From the NCBI GenBank assembly GCA_905203015.1, contig CAJKUC010000016.1:1-45029 (forward strand): a stretch of DNA of 45,029 nucleotides. Direction: 5' to 3'. The notes below the pieces were generated by a model. The model did no database searches, was not told where the DNA came from, and saw nothing but the letters and a program-made list of their open reading frames with translations. Source of the DNA: an uncultured Christensenella sp. (GTDB lineage Bacteria; Bacillota; Clostridia; Christensenellales; Borkfalkiaceae). Of this stretch, positions 1 to 7,766 are shown in pieces (the stretch's first letter is position 1; each line of letters opens with the position of its first letter). The position numbers and the translations under genes are program-made.

Positions 1-150
1 TGAGATACCATCCTCCTGCCACAGCACATAAAGAATACGCCCCTGGGCTCCATTGAACGCATCAACATTCTTTTCGTTGAGAATCTTCTCAAAGATTCGG
101 TCTCCAAGTTGTTTTATTTTGGTGACAAGAAACCCTCCATTTATTTCCAT
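1..150 (-). CDS. MarR-family transcriptional regulator, N-terminal part (runs off the left edge)
   Basis: Fifty codons are visible, starting with ATG at 150-148; the 3' part lies outside the window. The peptide begins MEINGGFLVTKIKQLGDR and continues into an FNGAQGRILYVLW segment, which is characteristic of the first helices of MarR winged-helix repressors. The ribosome binding site AGGAG sits about 7 nt before the ATG, inside one arm of an inverted repeat. MarR dimers normally repress their own promoter and an adjacent exporter, so autoregulation through that repeat is likely (inference). Codon use (GAG, AAG, CTG, GTG, GGT) differs from the GAA/AAA/GGC-rich neighbours, suggesting acquisition by transfer. 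Target genes are not visible. Confidence 0.8.
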   Translation of the reverse strand, partial: MEINGGFLVTKIKQLGDRIFEKILNEKNVDAFNGAQGRILYVLWQEDGIS

Positions 151-152
151 AC

Positions 153-202
153 AAAAACTCCTATATAGTAGTTTATTAAAATTATACTATATAGGAGTTT
201 TT
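153..202. repeat. 18-bp perfect inverted repeat, likely MarR operator pair
   Basis: Arms at 153-170 and 185-202 are exact reverse complements. Each contains the self-complementary octamer CTATATAG. The right arm lies in the promoter spacer and -10 region; the left arm lies in the leader and covers the ribosome binding site. Because the right arm is mostly upstream of the transcription start, the repeat should act as DNA (two repressor sites) rather than as an mRNA hairpin. That reading is inference from position. Confidence 0.7.
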
Positions 203-209
203 TTGTCAA
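181..209 (-). promoter_or_regulatory. Sigma-A promoter of the left-edge marR-type gene
   Basis: On the minus strand a perfect -35 (TTGACA, plus 204-209) and perfect -10 (TATAAT, plus 181-186) are separated by 17 nt. Transcription would start near 174 and leave a leader of about 25 nt. The spacer contains one arm of the inverted repeat at 153-202. Confidence 0.85.
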
Positions 210-337
210 CAGTTTATATGTCCAAATAGATACAATTTCCGATTTGTCGCTTCGTTGTATCGCCCCCGTGGACGCCTACCCTGTTTTCGGCTTAAAAAAA
301 CGCTCCCTTTTGTTCGTCATTGACAAATAAAAACATC

Positions 338-380
338 AAACCTGAAACGACTTCTGCACGGAAGTAAGTTTCAGGTTTTT
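338..380 (-). terminator. Intrinsic terminator downstream of dapL
   Basis: Outer arms 338-348 and 368-378 (AAACCTGAAAC / GTTTCAGGTTT) enclose a second pairing 350-354 / 361-365. T-runs flank both sides, so it may work in both directions. It lies 40 nt after the dapL stop. Confidence 0.75.
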
Positions 381-408
381 TATTGTCTGCCGTTTTTTAT
401 TGTCTGCC
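375..408. repeat. 17-bp perfect tandem duplication
   Basis: The unit GTTTTTTATTGTCTGCC occurs twice head to tail (375-391 and 392-408) between the terminator and the end of dapL. It is probably a replication-slippage duplication with no function of its own. Confidence 0.8.
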
Positions 409-421
409 GTATATCTTTCTC

Positions 422-1618
422 TTACGTTTGTTTCAGAAAGTTTTCCAATCTTGCGCAGGCCTCTTCCGCCGTCTCCGCAGAACAGAACGCGCTGAGCCGC
501 ATATATCCTTCCCCGCCGCGCCCGAAGCCGTTTCCCGGGGTGACCGCAATTCCCGTGCGGGAAAGTAATGCGGCGAAAAACTCTTCGTCCGTTTTGCCGT
601 ACGGGCGTTTCATCCACACATACGGCGCATATTTTCCGCCCGTACAAAAAACGCCGCAATTTCTCAGCCGTTGCGCAATCATCTGCGCGTTACGCATATA
701 GTATCCGATTTTTTCGCCGTTCTGCCTGATTCCTTCCTCCGATAACGCCGCTTCCGCACCGCGCTGAACGATATACGAAACGCCGTTGAATTTCGCGCCT
801 TGCCTGCGTTTCCAGATCTCTTTCAGAGAAACGCCCTTTCTTTTCAGCACCGACGGCACAACGCAATATCCGCAACGCACCCCGGTGAAACCCGCCGACT
901 TCGAGAAAGAGCGGATTTCTATCGCGCATTGCTGTGCCCCCGCCGCCTCGTAAACGCTTCTCGCGATACCATTCTTCGCATCTTCTTCGGGGATGAAACA
1001 GGCATACGCCGCGTCGTATAAAATCACGGCATTCTTTTTTAGCGCATATTCCGTCCATTTTTCCAGTTGCCGTACGCTGTACGCCGCGCCCGTGGGATTA
1101 TTCGGCGAACAAAGATAAATTATATCCGCGTTCACGTTGCAATCGGGCATAGGCAAAAATTCGTTTTTTTCGTCGGCTTGCATATACAATATTTTCCGCC
1201 CCGCGATTATATTCGCGTCGCAATACGCGGGATAAACGGGGTCCGGAAGAAGCACTTTATTTTTCGGCGCAAAAAGGTCGCCGAGATTGCCGCAATCCGA
1301 TTTCGCCCCGTCGGAAACGAAAACGTCCTCCGCATTCACCGTTACGCCGTATCTTTCGTAATTTTTCGCGATCGCTTCCCGCAAAAATAAGTATCCCTGT
1401 TCTTCCCCGTAGCCGCGAAACGTTTCCGCACGCCCCATTTCTTCCACCGCTTTTTTCATCGCTTCGATCACGATCGGCGCCAGCGGCAAAGTAACGTCGC
1501 CGATCGAAAGCCGCAACGCCTTTTTTCCCGTAGCGCGTTCATATTCCGCGATTCTTTTTCCTATTTCAGAAAACAGGTAATTTTTCGATAATTTCAGATA
1601 ATTTTTATTTGGATACAA
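422..1618 (-). CDS. dapL: LL-diaminopimelate aminotransferase
   Basis: A 398-aa PLP-dependent class I/II aminotransferase that converts tetrahydrodipicolinate and glutamate directly to LL-diaminopimelate, bypassing the acylated intermediates of the classical lysine/peptidoglycan pathway. Recognisable features are SPNNPTG at about residues 171-177, the PLP-ring aspartate in YDAAY (D202) and the Schiff-base lysine in SFSKSAGFTG (K240). Length is close to the roughly 400-410 aa family norm. The start is TTG at 1618-1616, chosen because GGAGG lies 6 nt upstream and no ATG is near. It follows dapF by 53 nt on the same strand, so the two consecutive pathway enzymes are probably one operon ending at the terminator at 338-380. 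Confidence 0.93.
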   Translation of the reverse strand: MYPNKNYLKLSKNYLFSEIGKRIAEYERATGKKALRLSIGDVTLPLAPIVIEAMKKAVEEMGRAETFRGYGEEQGYLFLREAIAKNYERYGVTVNAEDVFVSDGAKSDCGNLGDLFAPKNKVLLPDPVYPAYCDANIIAGRKILYMQADEKNEFLPMPDCNVNADIIYLCSPNNPTGAAYSVRQLEKWTEYALKKNAVILYDAAYACFIPEEDAKNGIARSVYEAAGAQQCAIEIRSFSKSAGFTGVRCGYCVVPSVLKRKGVSLKEIWKRRQGAKFNGVSYIVQRGAEAALSEEGIRQNGEKIGYYMRNAQMIAQRLRNCGVFCTGGKYAPYVWMKRPYGKTDEEFFAALLSRTGIAVTPGNGFGRGGEGYMRLSAFCSAETAEEACARLENFLKQT

Positions 1619-1671
1619 TTTATGCCTCCGTTATTTCGTTCTTTGCTTTTTTACATTTCGCCGTCTGCCGG

Positions 1672-2538
1672 TCACAGTTCGATTTCTCCCGCGAAAACAA
1701 ATTTCGCTTCTCCGGTAAGATATAATTTTGCCGTGCCGTTTTTCGCTTCTTCCCGCACGGTGAGCGAGCCGCCTTTCAATCGCACCGTAACGTCTGCGTT
1801 TTTTTCCGCAAATCCGTTTTCGATCGCCGCGGCAACCGTCGCGCACGCCCCCGAGCCGCAGGCATACGTTTCGCCGCTGCCCCGTTCGTACACACGTACT
1901 TCAAAATCGTTTTTCCCTCGTATTTTTACAAATTCCGCATTGATTCGCTTGGGAAAAATCGAAGCGTTTTCCGTTTTTTCGCCTAATACGCCGAACTTTT
2001 CAAACGCATTTTCCGAAAACGTTACGCAATGCGGATTCCCTACGGAAACGCAGGTGATTTCAAATTTCTCTCCCGAAATTGCCACAGGGCGACGAACGAT
2101 TTTTCCGTCGGCGCCGGCAGGAAGCAATACGGGAATTTTTTCGGGCGCGAAAACGGGCGTTCCCATATCCGCGCAGACATTTTCCGTCACGCCCTCATCG
2201 TTCTGATACAAGCGAAGCGTTTTCACCCCCGCGCCCGTCTCTATTTTCAAACGCGTTTTTTTAACGCCTTTCAGATCGTGCAACCATTTTCCCGCGCAAC
2301 GAAGTCCGTTGCCGCAGATTTCCGCTTCGCTACCGTCCGCATTGAAAATACGCATTTTCGCGTCGGCTTTCTCGCTTCGTTCCAGCAGAATAACGCCGTC
2401 TCCGCCGATACTTCGCCGTCTGTCGGAAAAACGGATCGCCGCTTCTTCGGGGCAGGCAATGGCTTCCGAAAAACAATCGAAAAATATGTAATCGTTGCCG
2501 AGCGCATGCATTTTATAAAAACGCCTTACTTTTTTCAC
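1672..2538 (-). CDS. dapF: Diaminopimelate epimerase
   Basis: A 288-aa PLP-independent epimerase converting LL- to meso-diaminopimelate, the cross-linking residue of peptidoglycan and precursor of lysine. Both catalytic cysteines are in their family motifs: C75 in EICGNGLRC and C227 in YACGSGACA. The N-terminal substrate motif MHALGNDYIFFD follows the start closely. I place the start at GTG 2538-2536 because AGGAG lies 7 nt upstream; the frame is open 30 codons further, but that extension has no ribosome binding site and is not part of the family. It is the first gene of the dapF-dapL pair. No strong promoter was seen upstream; only a weak TTGCGT box is present. Confidence 0.93.
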   Translation of the reverse strand: MKKVRRFYKMHALGNDYIFFDCFSEAIACPEEAAIRFSDRRRSIGGDGVILLERSEKADAKMRIFNADGSEAEICGNGLRCAGKWLHDLKGVKKTRLKIETGAGVKTLRLYQNDEGVTENVCADMGTPVFAPEKIPVLLPAGADGKIVRRPVAISGEKFEITCVSVGNPHCVTFSENAFEKFGVLGEKTENASIFPKRINAEFVKIRGKNDFEVRVYERGSGETYACGSGACATVAAAIENGFAEKNADVTVRLKGGSLTVREEAKNGTAKLYLTGEAKFVFAGEIEL

Positions 2539-2653
2539 GAATTTTCTCCTTTTTTTCCACCGCGTTTCTTTCCCGCCGTTTTCTCGATCCCGCACGCGGA
2601 AAATCACCCCGCAAAAATATCGTGACAAATCCTAAAAACGCAACGAAAAAACG

Positions 2654-2688
2654 ACGGGAAGAGCGTTTTTATCTTTCGCTCTTCCCGT
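2654..2688 (-). terminator. Intrinsic terminator of purA
   Basis: Perfect 12-bp stem ACGGGAAGAGCG (2654-2665) with CGCTCTTCCCGT (2677-2688). On the minus strand it is followed within a few bases by a run of T. It separates purA from dapF. Confidence 0.85.
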
Positions 2689-2759
2689 TTTGTCTTTCGT
2701 GAAAAATGTGATTTCTTATGTAAATTTTTCAAACCGCCGCGTTTTTACGCGCATGTTCC

Positions 2760-4031
2760 TTACAGTTTGACGTACGCTTCTCTTTCGGGGCCGACGGAAA
2801 CATACTTGATTTTGCAGCCGCACGCCTTTTCGATATACGCGATATAATCAAGCGCTTCTTTGGGCAGATCTTTCTTCTTGCGGCATTTGGAAATATCGCA
2901 ATGCCAGCCTTTCACCGTTTCGAGCACGGGCTTGCATTCGCCGAGAATCGCCGTAGTGGGGAATTCCTCGATCTTTTTGCAATCGCGGGTGTACGCCGTG
3001 CAGATTTCGATTTCTTCGTAATCGGATAAAACGTCCAGTTTCGTAAGCGCGATTTCGTTCGCACCCTGGCAACGGATCCCGTAACGGGAAGCCACCACGT
3101 CGAACGGACCTACTCTTCTGGGCCGTCCCGTCGCCGCGCCGTATTCCGCGCCGAGTTTACGCAAGCGTTCTCCCTTATCGCCGAAATATTCTGCAACGAA
3201 AGGTCCTTCGCCTACGCAGGTAGAATACGCTTTCATGATACCGATGGAATTATCCAGTTTCAGATTGGGTACGCCCGCGCCGATGGGAGCATACGCCGCG
3301 ATCGTGGAAGACGAAGAAGTATAAGGATAAATACCGAAATCGATATCGCGGAGCGCGCCGAGTTGCGCCTCGAACATAATATTCTTGCCCTTCGCCGCCG
3401 CGTGATTCAGATACGAGCCGACGTCGCAGATATAAGGAAGCAATTTCGTGCCGTATTCCTCGAAATACGCGATTACGTCTTCCGTCTTTACGGCTTCCGC
3501 TTTATAGCCGCCCACGATCGTTAAATTCTTCCATTCGACGATATCCGCCACGCGCGCATACAAATGCTCTTTATCGAGAAGTTCGCCCATTCTGAACGCT
3601 TTCTTGTAATACTTATCCGCATACACGGGTGCGATACCGCGGCGGGTAGATCCGAATTTCTTGCCCGCAAGGCGATCTTCTTCGAGGCAATCCTGCAACA
3701 CGTTATAGGGCATCGTGATCACCGCGCGATCGCTGATTTTCAGGTTGTCGGGCGTAATTTCCACGCCCGCCTGACGAAGTTTATCCATTTCGCCGCAAAG
3801 ATGTTTGAGATCGATAACCATACCGTTGCCGAGTACGTTCACCACTTTTTTTCTCAGAATTCCGGAAGGAAGCAGATTAAGCGCGAATTTGCCGAGATCG
3901 TTCACCACGGTGTGCCCCGCGTTGTTTCCGCCCTGATAACGACATACGATGTCGTAATCTTCCGAAAGCAGGTCCACCATTCTGCCCTTGCCTTCGTCGC
4001 CCCAGTTGATGCCGCAAATGGAAGTAAGCAT
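2760..4031 (-). CDS. purA: Adenylosuccinate synthetase
   Basis: A 423-aa enzyme joining IMP and aspartate with GTP to form adenylosuccinate, the first committed step to AMP. The N-terminus MLTSICGINWGDEGKG carries the family's catalytic P-loop-like GDEGKG motif (residues 11-16). GRPRRVGPFD and the C-terminal YVSVGPERE are also typical, and the length matches the usual 420-430 aa. The start is ATG 4031-4029 with AAGGAG 6 nt upstream; the frame stays open 25 codons further into the leader without a ribosome binding site. It is monocistronic, with a consensus promoter 155 nt upstream, a structured leader and its own terminator. Confidence 0.95.
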   Translation of the reverse strand: MLTSICGINWGDEGKGRMVDLLSEDYDIVCRYQGGNNAGHTVVNDLGKFALNLLPSGILRKKVVNVLGNGMVIDLKHLCGEMDKLRQAGVEITPDNLKISDRAVITMPYNVLQDCLEEDRLAGKKFGSTRRGIAPVYADKYYKKAFRMGELLDKEHLYARVADIVEWKNLTIVGGYKAEAVKTEDVIAYFEEYGTKLLPYICDVGSYLNHAAAKGKNIMFEAQLGALRDIDFGIYPYTSSSSTIAAYAPIGAGVPNLKLDNSIGIMKAYSTCVGEGPFVAEYFGDKGERLRKLGAEYGAATGRPRRVGPFDVVASRYGIRCQGANEIALTKLDVLSDYEEIEICTAYTRDCKKIEEFPTTAILGECKPVLETVKGWHCDISKCRKKKDLPKEALDYIAYIEKACGCKIKYVSVGPEREAYVKL

Positions 4032-4178
4032 AATTTTCTCCTTAAGTAGCGCCGCGCCGTGATTTTTTCGCATTCCGTTTTTCGCCGCTGTTCCGTGAAT
4101 CTTCACGAAAGCGGCGACGTTTTCCGCGCCGTACCCCGATAAGTACGGGCAGAAGCGATTGCGCGCGCCTTTTCCAAC
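4032..4178 (-). promoter_or_regulatory. Structured 5' leader of purA (about 150 nt)
   Basis: The transcript from the promoter at 4185-4213 has a long leader. It includes a two-part hairpin at 4084-4115 (outer GCCGCT/AGCGGC, inner CGTGAA/TTCACG), a short stem around the CCCGTAC/GTACGGG-like sequence near 4133-4147, and GC-rich complementary stretches near the ribosome binding site (GCGCGG near 4125, CCGCGC near 4056). It lacks the conserved core of the purine riboswitch. A regulatory role is only a guess from length and pairing. Confidence 0.35.
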
Positions 4179-4184
4179 CGTTAC

Positions 4185-4213
4185 ATTATACTTCTTTTTT
4201 TATTCTTTGTCAA
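4185..4213 (-). promoter_or_regulatory. Sigma-A promoter of purA
   Basis: Perfect TTGACA (plus 4208-4213) and TATAAT (plus 4185-4190) on the minus strand with a 17-nt A-rich spacer. The gene starts 155 nt downstream of the -10 box. Between 4214 and 4429 I see no gene or clear signal. Confidence 0.88.
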
Positions 4214-4429
4214 GTGGCGGGCGATCGTATTTACGGCGTTTTTTGATCTTTTTCGCCTTTTTCTTCGGCACGTTGCTTCGGATCGGAAGAAAGCGCGGCG
4301 GCATGCCTTTCGCTCTTCCTTTCGAGGTTCTTTCGCTATATTATGATTTTATTCGCCCGGAAATACCTTCCCGGCGCGAAAAAAATGCTGTTCTGCAACG
4401 ATTTTTACGGAAATTTTACAAAAAGACCG

Positions 4430-4458
4430 TTGACAAAATTTCAAAAATGGTTTATGAT
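4430..4458 (+). promoter_or_regulatory. Sigma-A promoter of the Nudix hydrolase gene
   Basis: TTGACA (4430-4435), 17-nt spacer, TATGAT (4453-4458). The start codon is 100 nt downstream. Confidence 0.8.
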
Positions 4459-4502
4459 AATAAAAACAGGTTATAACATATTCGGACGAAGTTATATCGG
4501 GG

Positions 4503-4539
4503 CGGCAGGCGTCTCGCGATCGCAAAATCGCGACTGCCG
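4503..4539 (+). other. Hairpin in the Nudix gene leader
   Basis: Outer pairing CGGCAG/CTGCCG (4503-4508 with 4534-4539) and inner pairing CGCGAT/ATCGCG form a stable stem-loop ending just before the ribosome binding site. No T-run follows, so it is not a simple terminator; it may stabilise the mRNA or tune translation. Confidence 0.5.
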
Positions 4540-4558
4540 CAAAATAAGGAGAAAAAAG

Positions 4559-5053
4559 ATGTATTGCAGAAATTGCGGACAAAAATTAACGCTCCGCTTT
4601 TGCGAAAACGAGGGGCTTATCCCCTATTGCGACACGTGCGAAAAGTACGTGTTCCCGCAGTTTGCGGTGGCTGTTTCCATGGTGGTGACGAATCGCGAAC
4701 AAAATAAAATTTTGCTTGCCAAACACGTGGAAGACGACGATTTCATTCTCTTCGCGGGCTATGTAAAAAAGGGCGAAAACGCGGAAAAAACCGTGCCCCG
4801 CGAAATAAAGGAAGAATTGGGCGTAAACGTGGTGAAAAGCCGCTATATGTCCTCGCGTTATCATTCGCAACGCGACGTTCTGATGCTGAATTTCATCGTG
4901 GTGGTGGAAGATGCGCCTCTTAAAGTGAACGCCGAAGAAATCTCGGAAGTTCGCTGGTGCACTTTCGACGAAGCCGCCGCGCTCATCAGAAAAGGCACAA
5001 CGGCGGAATTTTTCCTGAACAACGCGATCAAAGAATTGAAACGGAAGATTTGA
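4559..5053 (+). CDS. Zinc-ribbon Nudix hydrolase
   Basis: A 164-aa protein with two parts. Residues 1-30 form a small zinc ribbon (C3, C6, C24, C27). Residues 33-160 form a Nudix domain with an exact Nudix box, G67-x5-E73-x7-R81-E-I-K-E-E-L-G-V89, whose glutamates bind the catalytic metal. Zinc ribbon plus Nudix resembles the C-terminal half of NudC NADH pyrophosphatases, but the NudC N-terminal domain is missing, so substrate is unknown: a nucleoside diphosphate derivative such as NAD(H), ADP-ribose or a capped RNA end is possible. The start ATG 4559 has AAGGAG 7 nt upstream. The frame is open further upstream, but those codons overlap the promoter. Confidence 0.88.
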   Translation: MYCRNCGQKLTLRFCENEGLIPYCDTCEKYVFPQFAVAVSMVVTNREQNKILLAKHVEDDDFILFAGYVKKGENAEKTVPREIKEELGVNVVKSRYMSSRYHSQRDVLMLNFIVVVEDAPLKVNAEEISEVRWCTFDEAAALIRKGTTAEFFLNNAIKELKRKI

Positions 5054-5173
5054 AAAACACCGTAAAAAAAGCGTACGCGCCCCGCTGAAAACTTTCGGCG
5101 GAACGCGCGCATTGCGAACTTTACAAGAAAGCCCCCTGCCGGAAAAAGCGGCGGCGGGCGTTTCCCGTTTTCT

Positions 5174-5335
5174 TTATTTGCGGGAGAAACTGTCGCAGCA
5201 AGTGCAAGCCTCTTCATCGCAGGAACACGTGTTGCCTACGTGAATTTCGGGCAACGTGCAATAATCGCCCGTATGGTTGTACTTACATTCGGTTACTCCG
5301 CAGCCGATACAAGTGTTTACGTTTTTTTCTTCCAT
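5174..5335 (-). CDS. DUF1540-type cysteine-rich mini-protein
   Basis: A 53-aa protein, MEEKNVNTCIGCGVTECKYN and onward, with eleven cysteines; the order (CxxCxxxxC, then a CxC pair, then CxCC followed by DSF) matches the DUF1540 family found in spore-forming Firmicutes. The cysteines suggest metal binding. A first ATG at 5344 is only 1 nt after GGAGG, too close to function, so I chose the second ATG at 5335-5333 with 10-nt spacing. It lies between Nudix and rplI on the opposite strand. The 120 nt between it and the Nudix stop contain only an imperfect GC-rich hairpin near 5131-5160. Cellular role is not known. Confidence 0.8.
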   Translation of the reverse strand: MEEKNVNTCIGCGVTECKYNHTGDYCTLPEIHVGNTCSCDEEACTCCDSFSRK

Positions 5336-5544
5336 GTTTGTCATACCTCCTTGACAAGAACAGTATGAGCGAAGAAAAAAATAATATTTATCTGCATCGG
5401 AAATTTTTCGTGCGGAAATTTTTCCCGTTTTTTACATTCGTTATTTTCGGAAATCGTATTCGCCCCGCTATCGTAGGCTTTACGGCTTATATGCTTACGG
5501 GCTCTTAATTTAAAACAATTCAGCAAAAAGGTAGGATTAAAAGC

Positions 5545-5985
5545 ATGAAAGTAATTTTAACAGCAGACGTAAAAGGAAGCGGCAAAAAAGGCGACGTCGT
5601 GGAAGTTTCCGACGGCTACGCGCGCAATTTCCTGATTAAAAAAGGACTTGCCAAAGAAGCCACCGCTTCCGGCGTAAACGAAGCCAATCAGAAAAAAGCC
5701 GCCGATGCGTTCCACAAAGCGGAAGAAATCAAAGCAATGAAAGATCTTGCGGCGAAGATGAAAGGCACGGAAGTTTCCGTTCCCATCAAAGTGGGCGAAA
5801 ACGGCAAAACGTTCGGCAGCGTAACCAGCGCGCAGGTAGTGGCTGCACTTGCGCAGAAAGGCTTCGATATCGAGAAAAAATGTGTTAAAATGGACGCGGC
5901 AAAAACCATTGGATCGTATACGGCGGAAATCAGACTGATGGAAAACGTTTCTGTTTCCGTAAAAGTACACGTTGTGGCGGAATAA
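5545..5985 (+). CDS. rplI: Ribosomal protein bL9
   Basis: A 146-aa large-subunit protein with the N-terminal 23S rRNA-binding domain (MKVILTADVKGSGKKGDVVEV, then SDGYARNFLIKKGLA), a long connecting helix around residues 45-75 and a C-terminal domain; the length is normal (about 148 aa). In many Firmicutes rplI lies next to dhh-family or rpsF-ssb-rpsR genes; here it stands alone. The ribosome binding site is weak (AGGT then AGGA, 7-14 nt upstream). The leader contains a 19-nt segment at 5471-5489 that closely matches one in the hup leader. Confidence 0.96.
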   Translation: MKVILTADVKGSGKKGDVVEVSDGYARNFLIKKGLAKEATASGVNEANQKKAADAFHKAEEIKAMKDLAAKMKGTEVSVPIKVGENGKTFGSVTSAQVVAALAQKGFDIEKKCVKMDAAKTIGSYTAEIRLMENVSVSVKVHVVAE

Positions 5986-6016
5986 TCCGCTCTTCCCCTA
6001 TCATACAGAAAAGTAA

Positions 6017-6058
6017 AACGTGCCTTATAAGCGGCGTATCGCGAAAAGCACGTTTTTT
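6017..6058 (+). terminator. Intrinsic terminator of rplI
   Basis: Stem AACGTGC (6017-6023) with GCACGTT (6048-6054), followed by T6. A second hairpin CCGTGCG/CGCACGG with T5 follows at 6059-6082 and may serve as a backup. Confidence 0.75.
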
Positions 6059-6112
6059 CCGTGCGTACCCGCACGGATTTTTCACGATTAACCGCATTTT
6101 CCCTGTTTTTCC

Positions 6113-6128
6113 TCGCATGAACATGCGA
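6113..6128. promoter_or_regulatory. Operator-like palindrome upstream of the YitT-type gene
   Basis: Perfect 7-bp arms TCGCATG/CATGCGA with a 2-nt centre, next to a TATAAA box at 6132-6137. No good -35 box was found, so both promoter and operator are tentative. Confidence 0.3.
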
Positions 6129-6201
6129 ATTTATAAAGAACAACGCGGAAAAACGTCATTTTGACATGGTTGTTTTTCAGCCGACGGAGCACACTATACA
6201 T

Positions 6202-7248
6202 ATGAAAAATTTTCCCACAGAACAAGAAACCGTCACCGACGAAAGCGGCAAACCGCCGATTTCCGCCCCTTCCGACGTAAATCCCGCCGCAGCAGATTCT
6301 CCTGCCTCAAACACAGCCTCTTCTTCCCCCGCAGGAGCAAAACAATCGGGCGGCGACCCGAAAAAGGCAGGCTTTTTATACTGGCTGAAAACGGCGGCGA
6401 TTATGATCGCTTCCGCTTTCCTCGTGGCTTTTTCGGCGCATTGTCTGCTTTCGCCGAATAATTTCGCCACGGGCGGAGCGACGGGCATTGCCGTTATCCT
6501 CGAAAAGGCATTCGGAATTCCGCAAAGCCGTACGGTGCTCTGTATTAACGCGCCGCTGATTATCATCTCGTTTTTCGCGGTGAAAAAGCGTTTCGCGTTT
6601 TTAACGCTTTGTAACGTCGGTTCGCAGACATTGTGGCTCTTTATAATGGAAAAAGCGGAATTTCCGCCGCTCGTATTCGACGAAAAAATTTTCGCGGCGA
6701 TTTTCGCGGGGATTTTTATGGGCACGGCAATCGCCCTGGCGTTAAAAACGGGAGGCTCGTCGGGCGGCATGGATATTATAGCGGTGATCGTGCAAAAGAA
6801 AATTTCCGCATCTTCCATCGCCTGGATCCTCTTCGTACTGAATTGCGCGGTAATTTCCTCTTCGTTTTTCGTCTATAAAGACCTTGCCGACACTGCGGGC
6901 GGAAAAATACTGCCTATCGTTATGGCAATCAGCGAACAATACGTGGAAAGCAAAGTGACGGATATGCTGATCAACGGCATGCAATCGGCAATCGAATTCC
7001 GCGTAGTGACGGATAAGCCCGAAGAAATGGCGAAAGTCCTCTTTGCCAACCTCGAACGCGGCGTAACTTCGATCACCGTGAAAGGCATGTACACCCATGC
7101 GGAACACGCCCTTCTTCTTTGCGTAGTATCCCGCAGGCAAGTGAACGCTTTCAAGCGGCTGGTGAAAGAAGTTGATCCCGCCTCTTTCGTAGTGATGTCC
7201 AAGGTGTCGCAGGTGCTCGGATACGGCTTCTACGAAGGAGACAACTGA
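6202..7248 (+). CDS. YitT-family integral membrane protein (DUF161 plus DUF2179)
   Basis: A 348-aa protein. Residues 1-55 are a Pro/Ala/Ser-rich, probably disordered cytoplasmic tail, unusually long for the family. Then come about five to six membrane segments, with the family motif LLSPNNFATGGATGIAVIL near residue 85 and a later TGGSSGGMDIIA glycine-rich motif. The last 85 residues (VESKVTDMLINGMQSAIEF onward) form the soluble DUF2179 domain, which resembles small ligand-binding domains. Transport substrate is unknown. I use ATG 6202 because GGAG lies 12 nt before it; an ATG at 6166 has no ribosome binding site. It is flanked by terminators, so probably monocistronic. Confidence 0.88.
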   Translation: MKNFPTEQETVTDESGKPPISAPSDVNPAAADSPASNTASSSPAGAKQSGGDPKKAGFLYWLKTAAIMIASAFLVAFSAHCLLSPNNFATGGATGIAVILEKAFGIPQSRTVLCINAPLIIISFFAVKKRFAFLTLCNVGSQTLWLFIMEKAEFPPLVFDEKIFAAIFAGIFMGTAIALALKTGGSSGGMDIIAVIVQKKISASSIAWILFVLNCAVISSSFFVYKDLADTAGGKILPIVMAISEQYVESKVTDMLINGMQSAIEFRVVTDKPEEMAKVLFANLERGVTSITVKGMYTHAEHALLLCVVSRRQVNAFKRLVKEVDPASFVVMSKVSQVLGYGFYEGDN

Positions 7249-7283
7249 CAAAATACGGCAAACAAACGCTTTTTTAAGCGTAT

Positions 7284-7309
7284 AAAAAACGGCGCACTGC
7301 CGTTTTTTT
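7284..7309 (+). terminator. Intrinsic terminator of the YitT-type gene
   Basis: Stem AAAAAACGGC (7284-7293) with GCCGTTTTTT (7299-7308), then further T. Confidence 0.85.
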
Positions 7310-7341
7310 CTTTATTTTAACGACTTTTTGTGAATCAACGC

Positions 7342-7370
7342 TTGACAAGCATAGAAAAATACGCTATAAT
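7342..7370 (+). promoter_or_regulatory. Sigma-A promoter of hup
   Basis: Perfect TTGACA (7342-7347) and TATAAT (7365-7370), 17-nt spacer containing AGAAAAATAC, nearly the same core as in the glmM promoter. Confidence 0.9.
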
Positions 7371-7479
7371 CAAACTACTCGAACAGACATTCGTAGGCTC
7401 TGCGGCTAAAAAGTCGTCGGAAAATTACGGAAAATCCCAAACCGTTCGGGGAATAAATCCAAAAGGGGAACTTTATCTC

Positions 7480-7752
7480 ATGAACAAAGGCGAACTCATT
7501 AAAGCAATGGCAACGAAAGCCGGTTTTACCAATAAGGACGCGCAGATTGCGTACGACGCATTGGTAGACACCATCACGGAAGCCTTGAAGAACGGCGAAA
7601 AAGTACAACTCGTCGGCTTCGGTACGTTTGAAGTGAAAGACGTACCCGCTAAAACGGGCATCAATCCTCAGACGAAAGAAACGGTGGAAATCGCCGCTTC
7701 CAAGAAACCCGTGCTGAAATTCGGCAAAGCGTACAAAGAAATGTTTAACTGA
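7480..7752 (+). CDS. hup: HU-family nucleoid DNA-binding protein
   Basis: A 90-aa histone-like protein that binds and bends DNA as a dimer. It shows the N-terminal helix MNKGELIKAMATKAGFTNKD, the GEKVQLVGFGTFEV turn, the DNA-inserting beta arm with the INPQTKE intercalating proline, and the end KPVLKFGKAYKEMFN. Length is typical. ATG 7480 is used with an AAAGGGGAA ribosome binding site; the frame runs open upstream for 50 codons, but that overlaps the promoter. The leader is about 100 nt. Confidence 0.96.
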   Translation: MNKGELIKAMATKAGFTNKDAQIAYDALVDTITEALKNGEKVQLVGFGTFEVKDVPAKTGINPQTKETVEIAASKKPVLKFGKAYKEMFN

Positions 7753-7766
7753 TTCGGTTTACGTTC

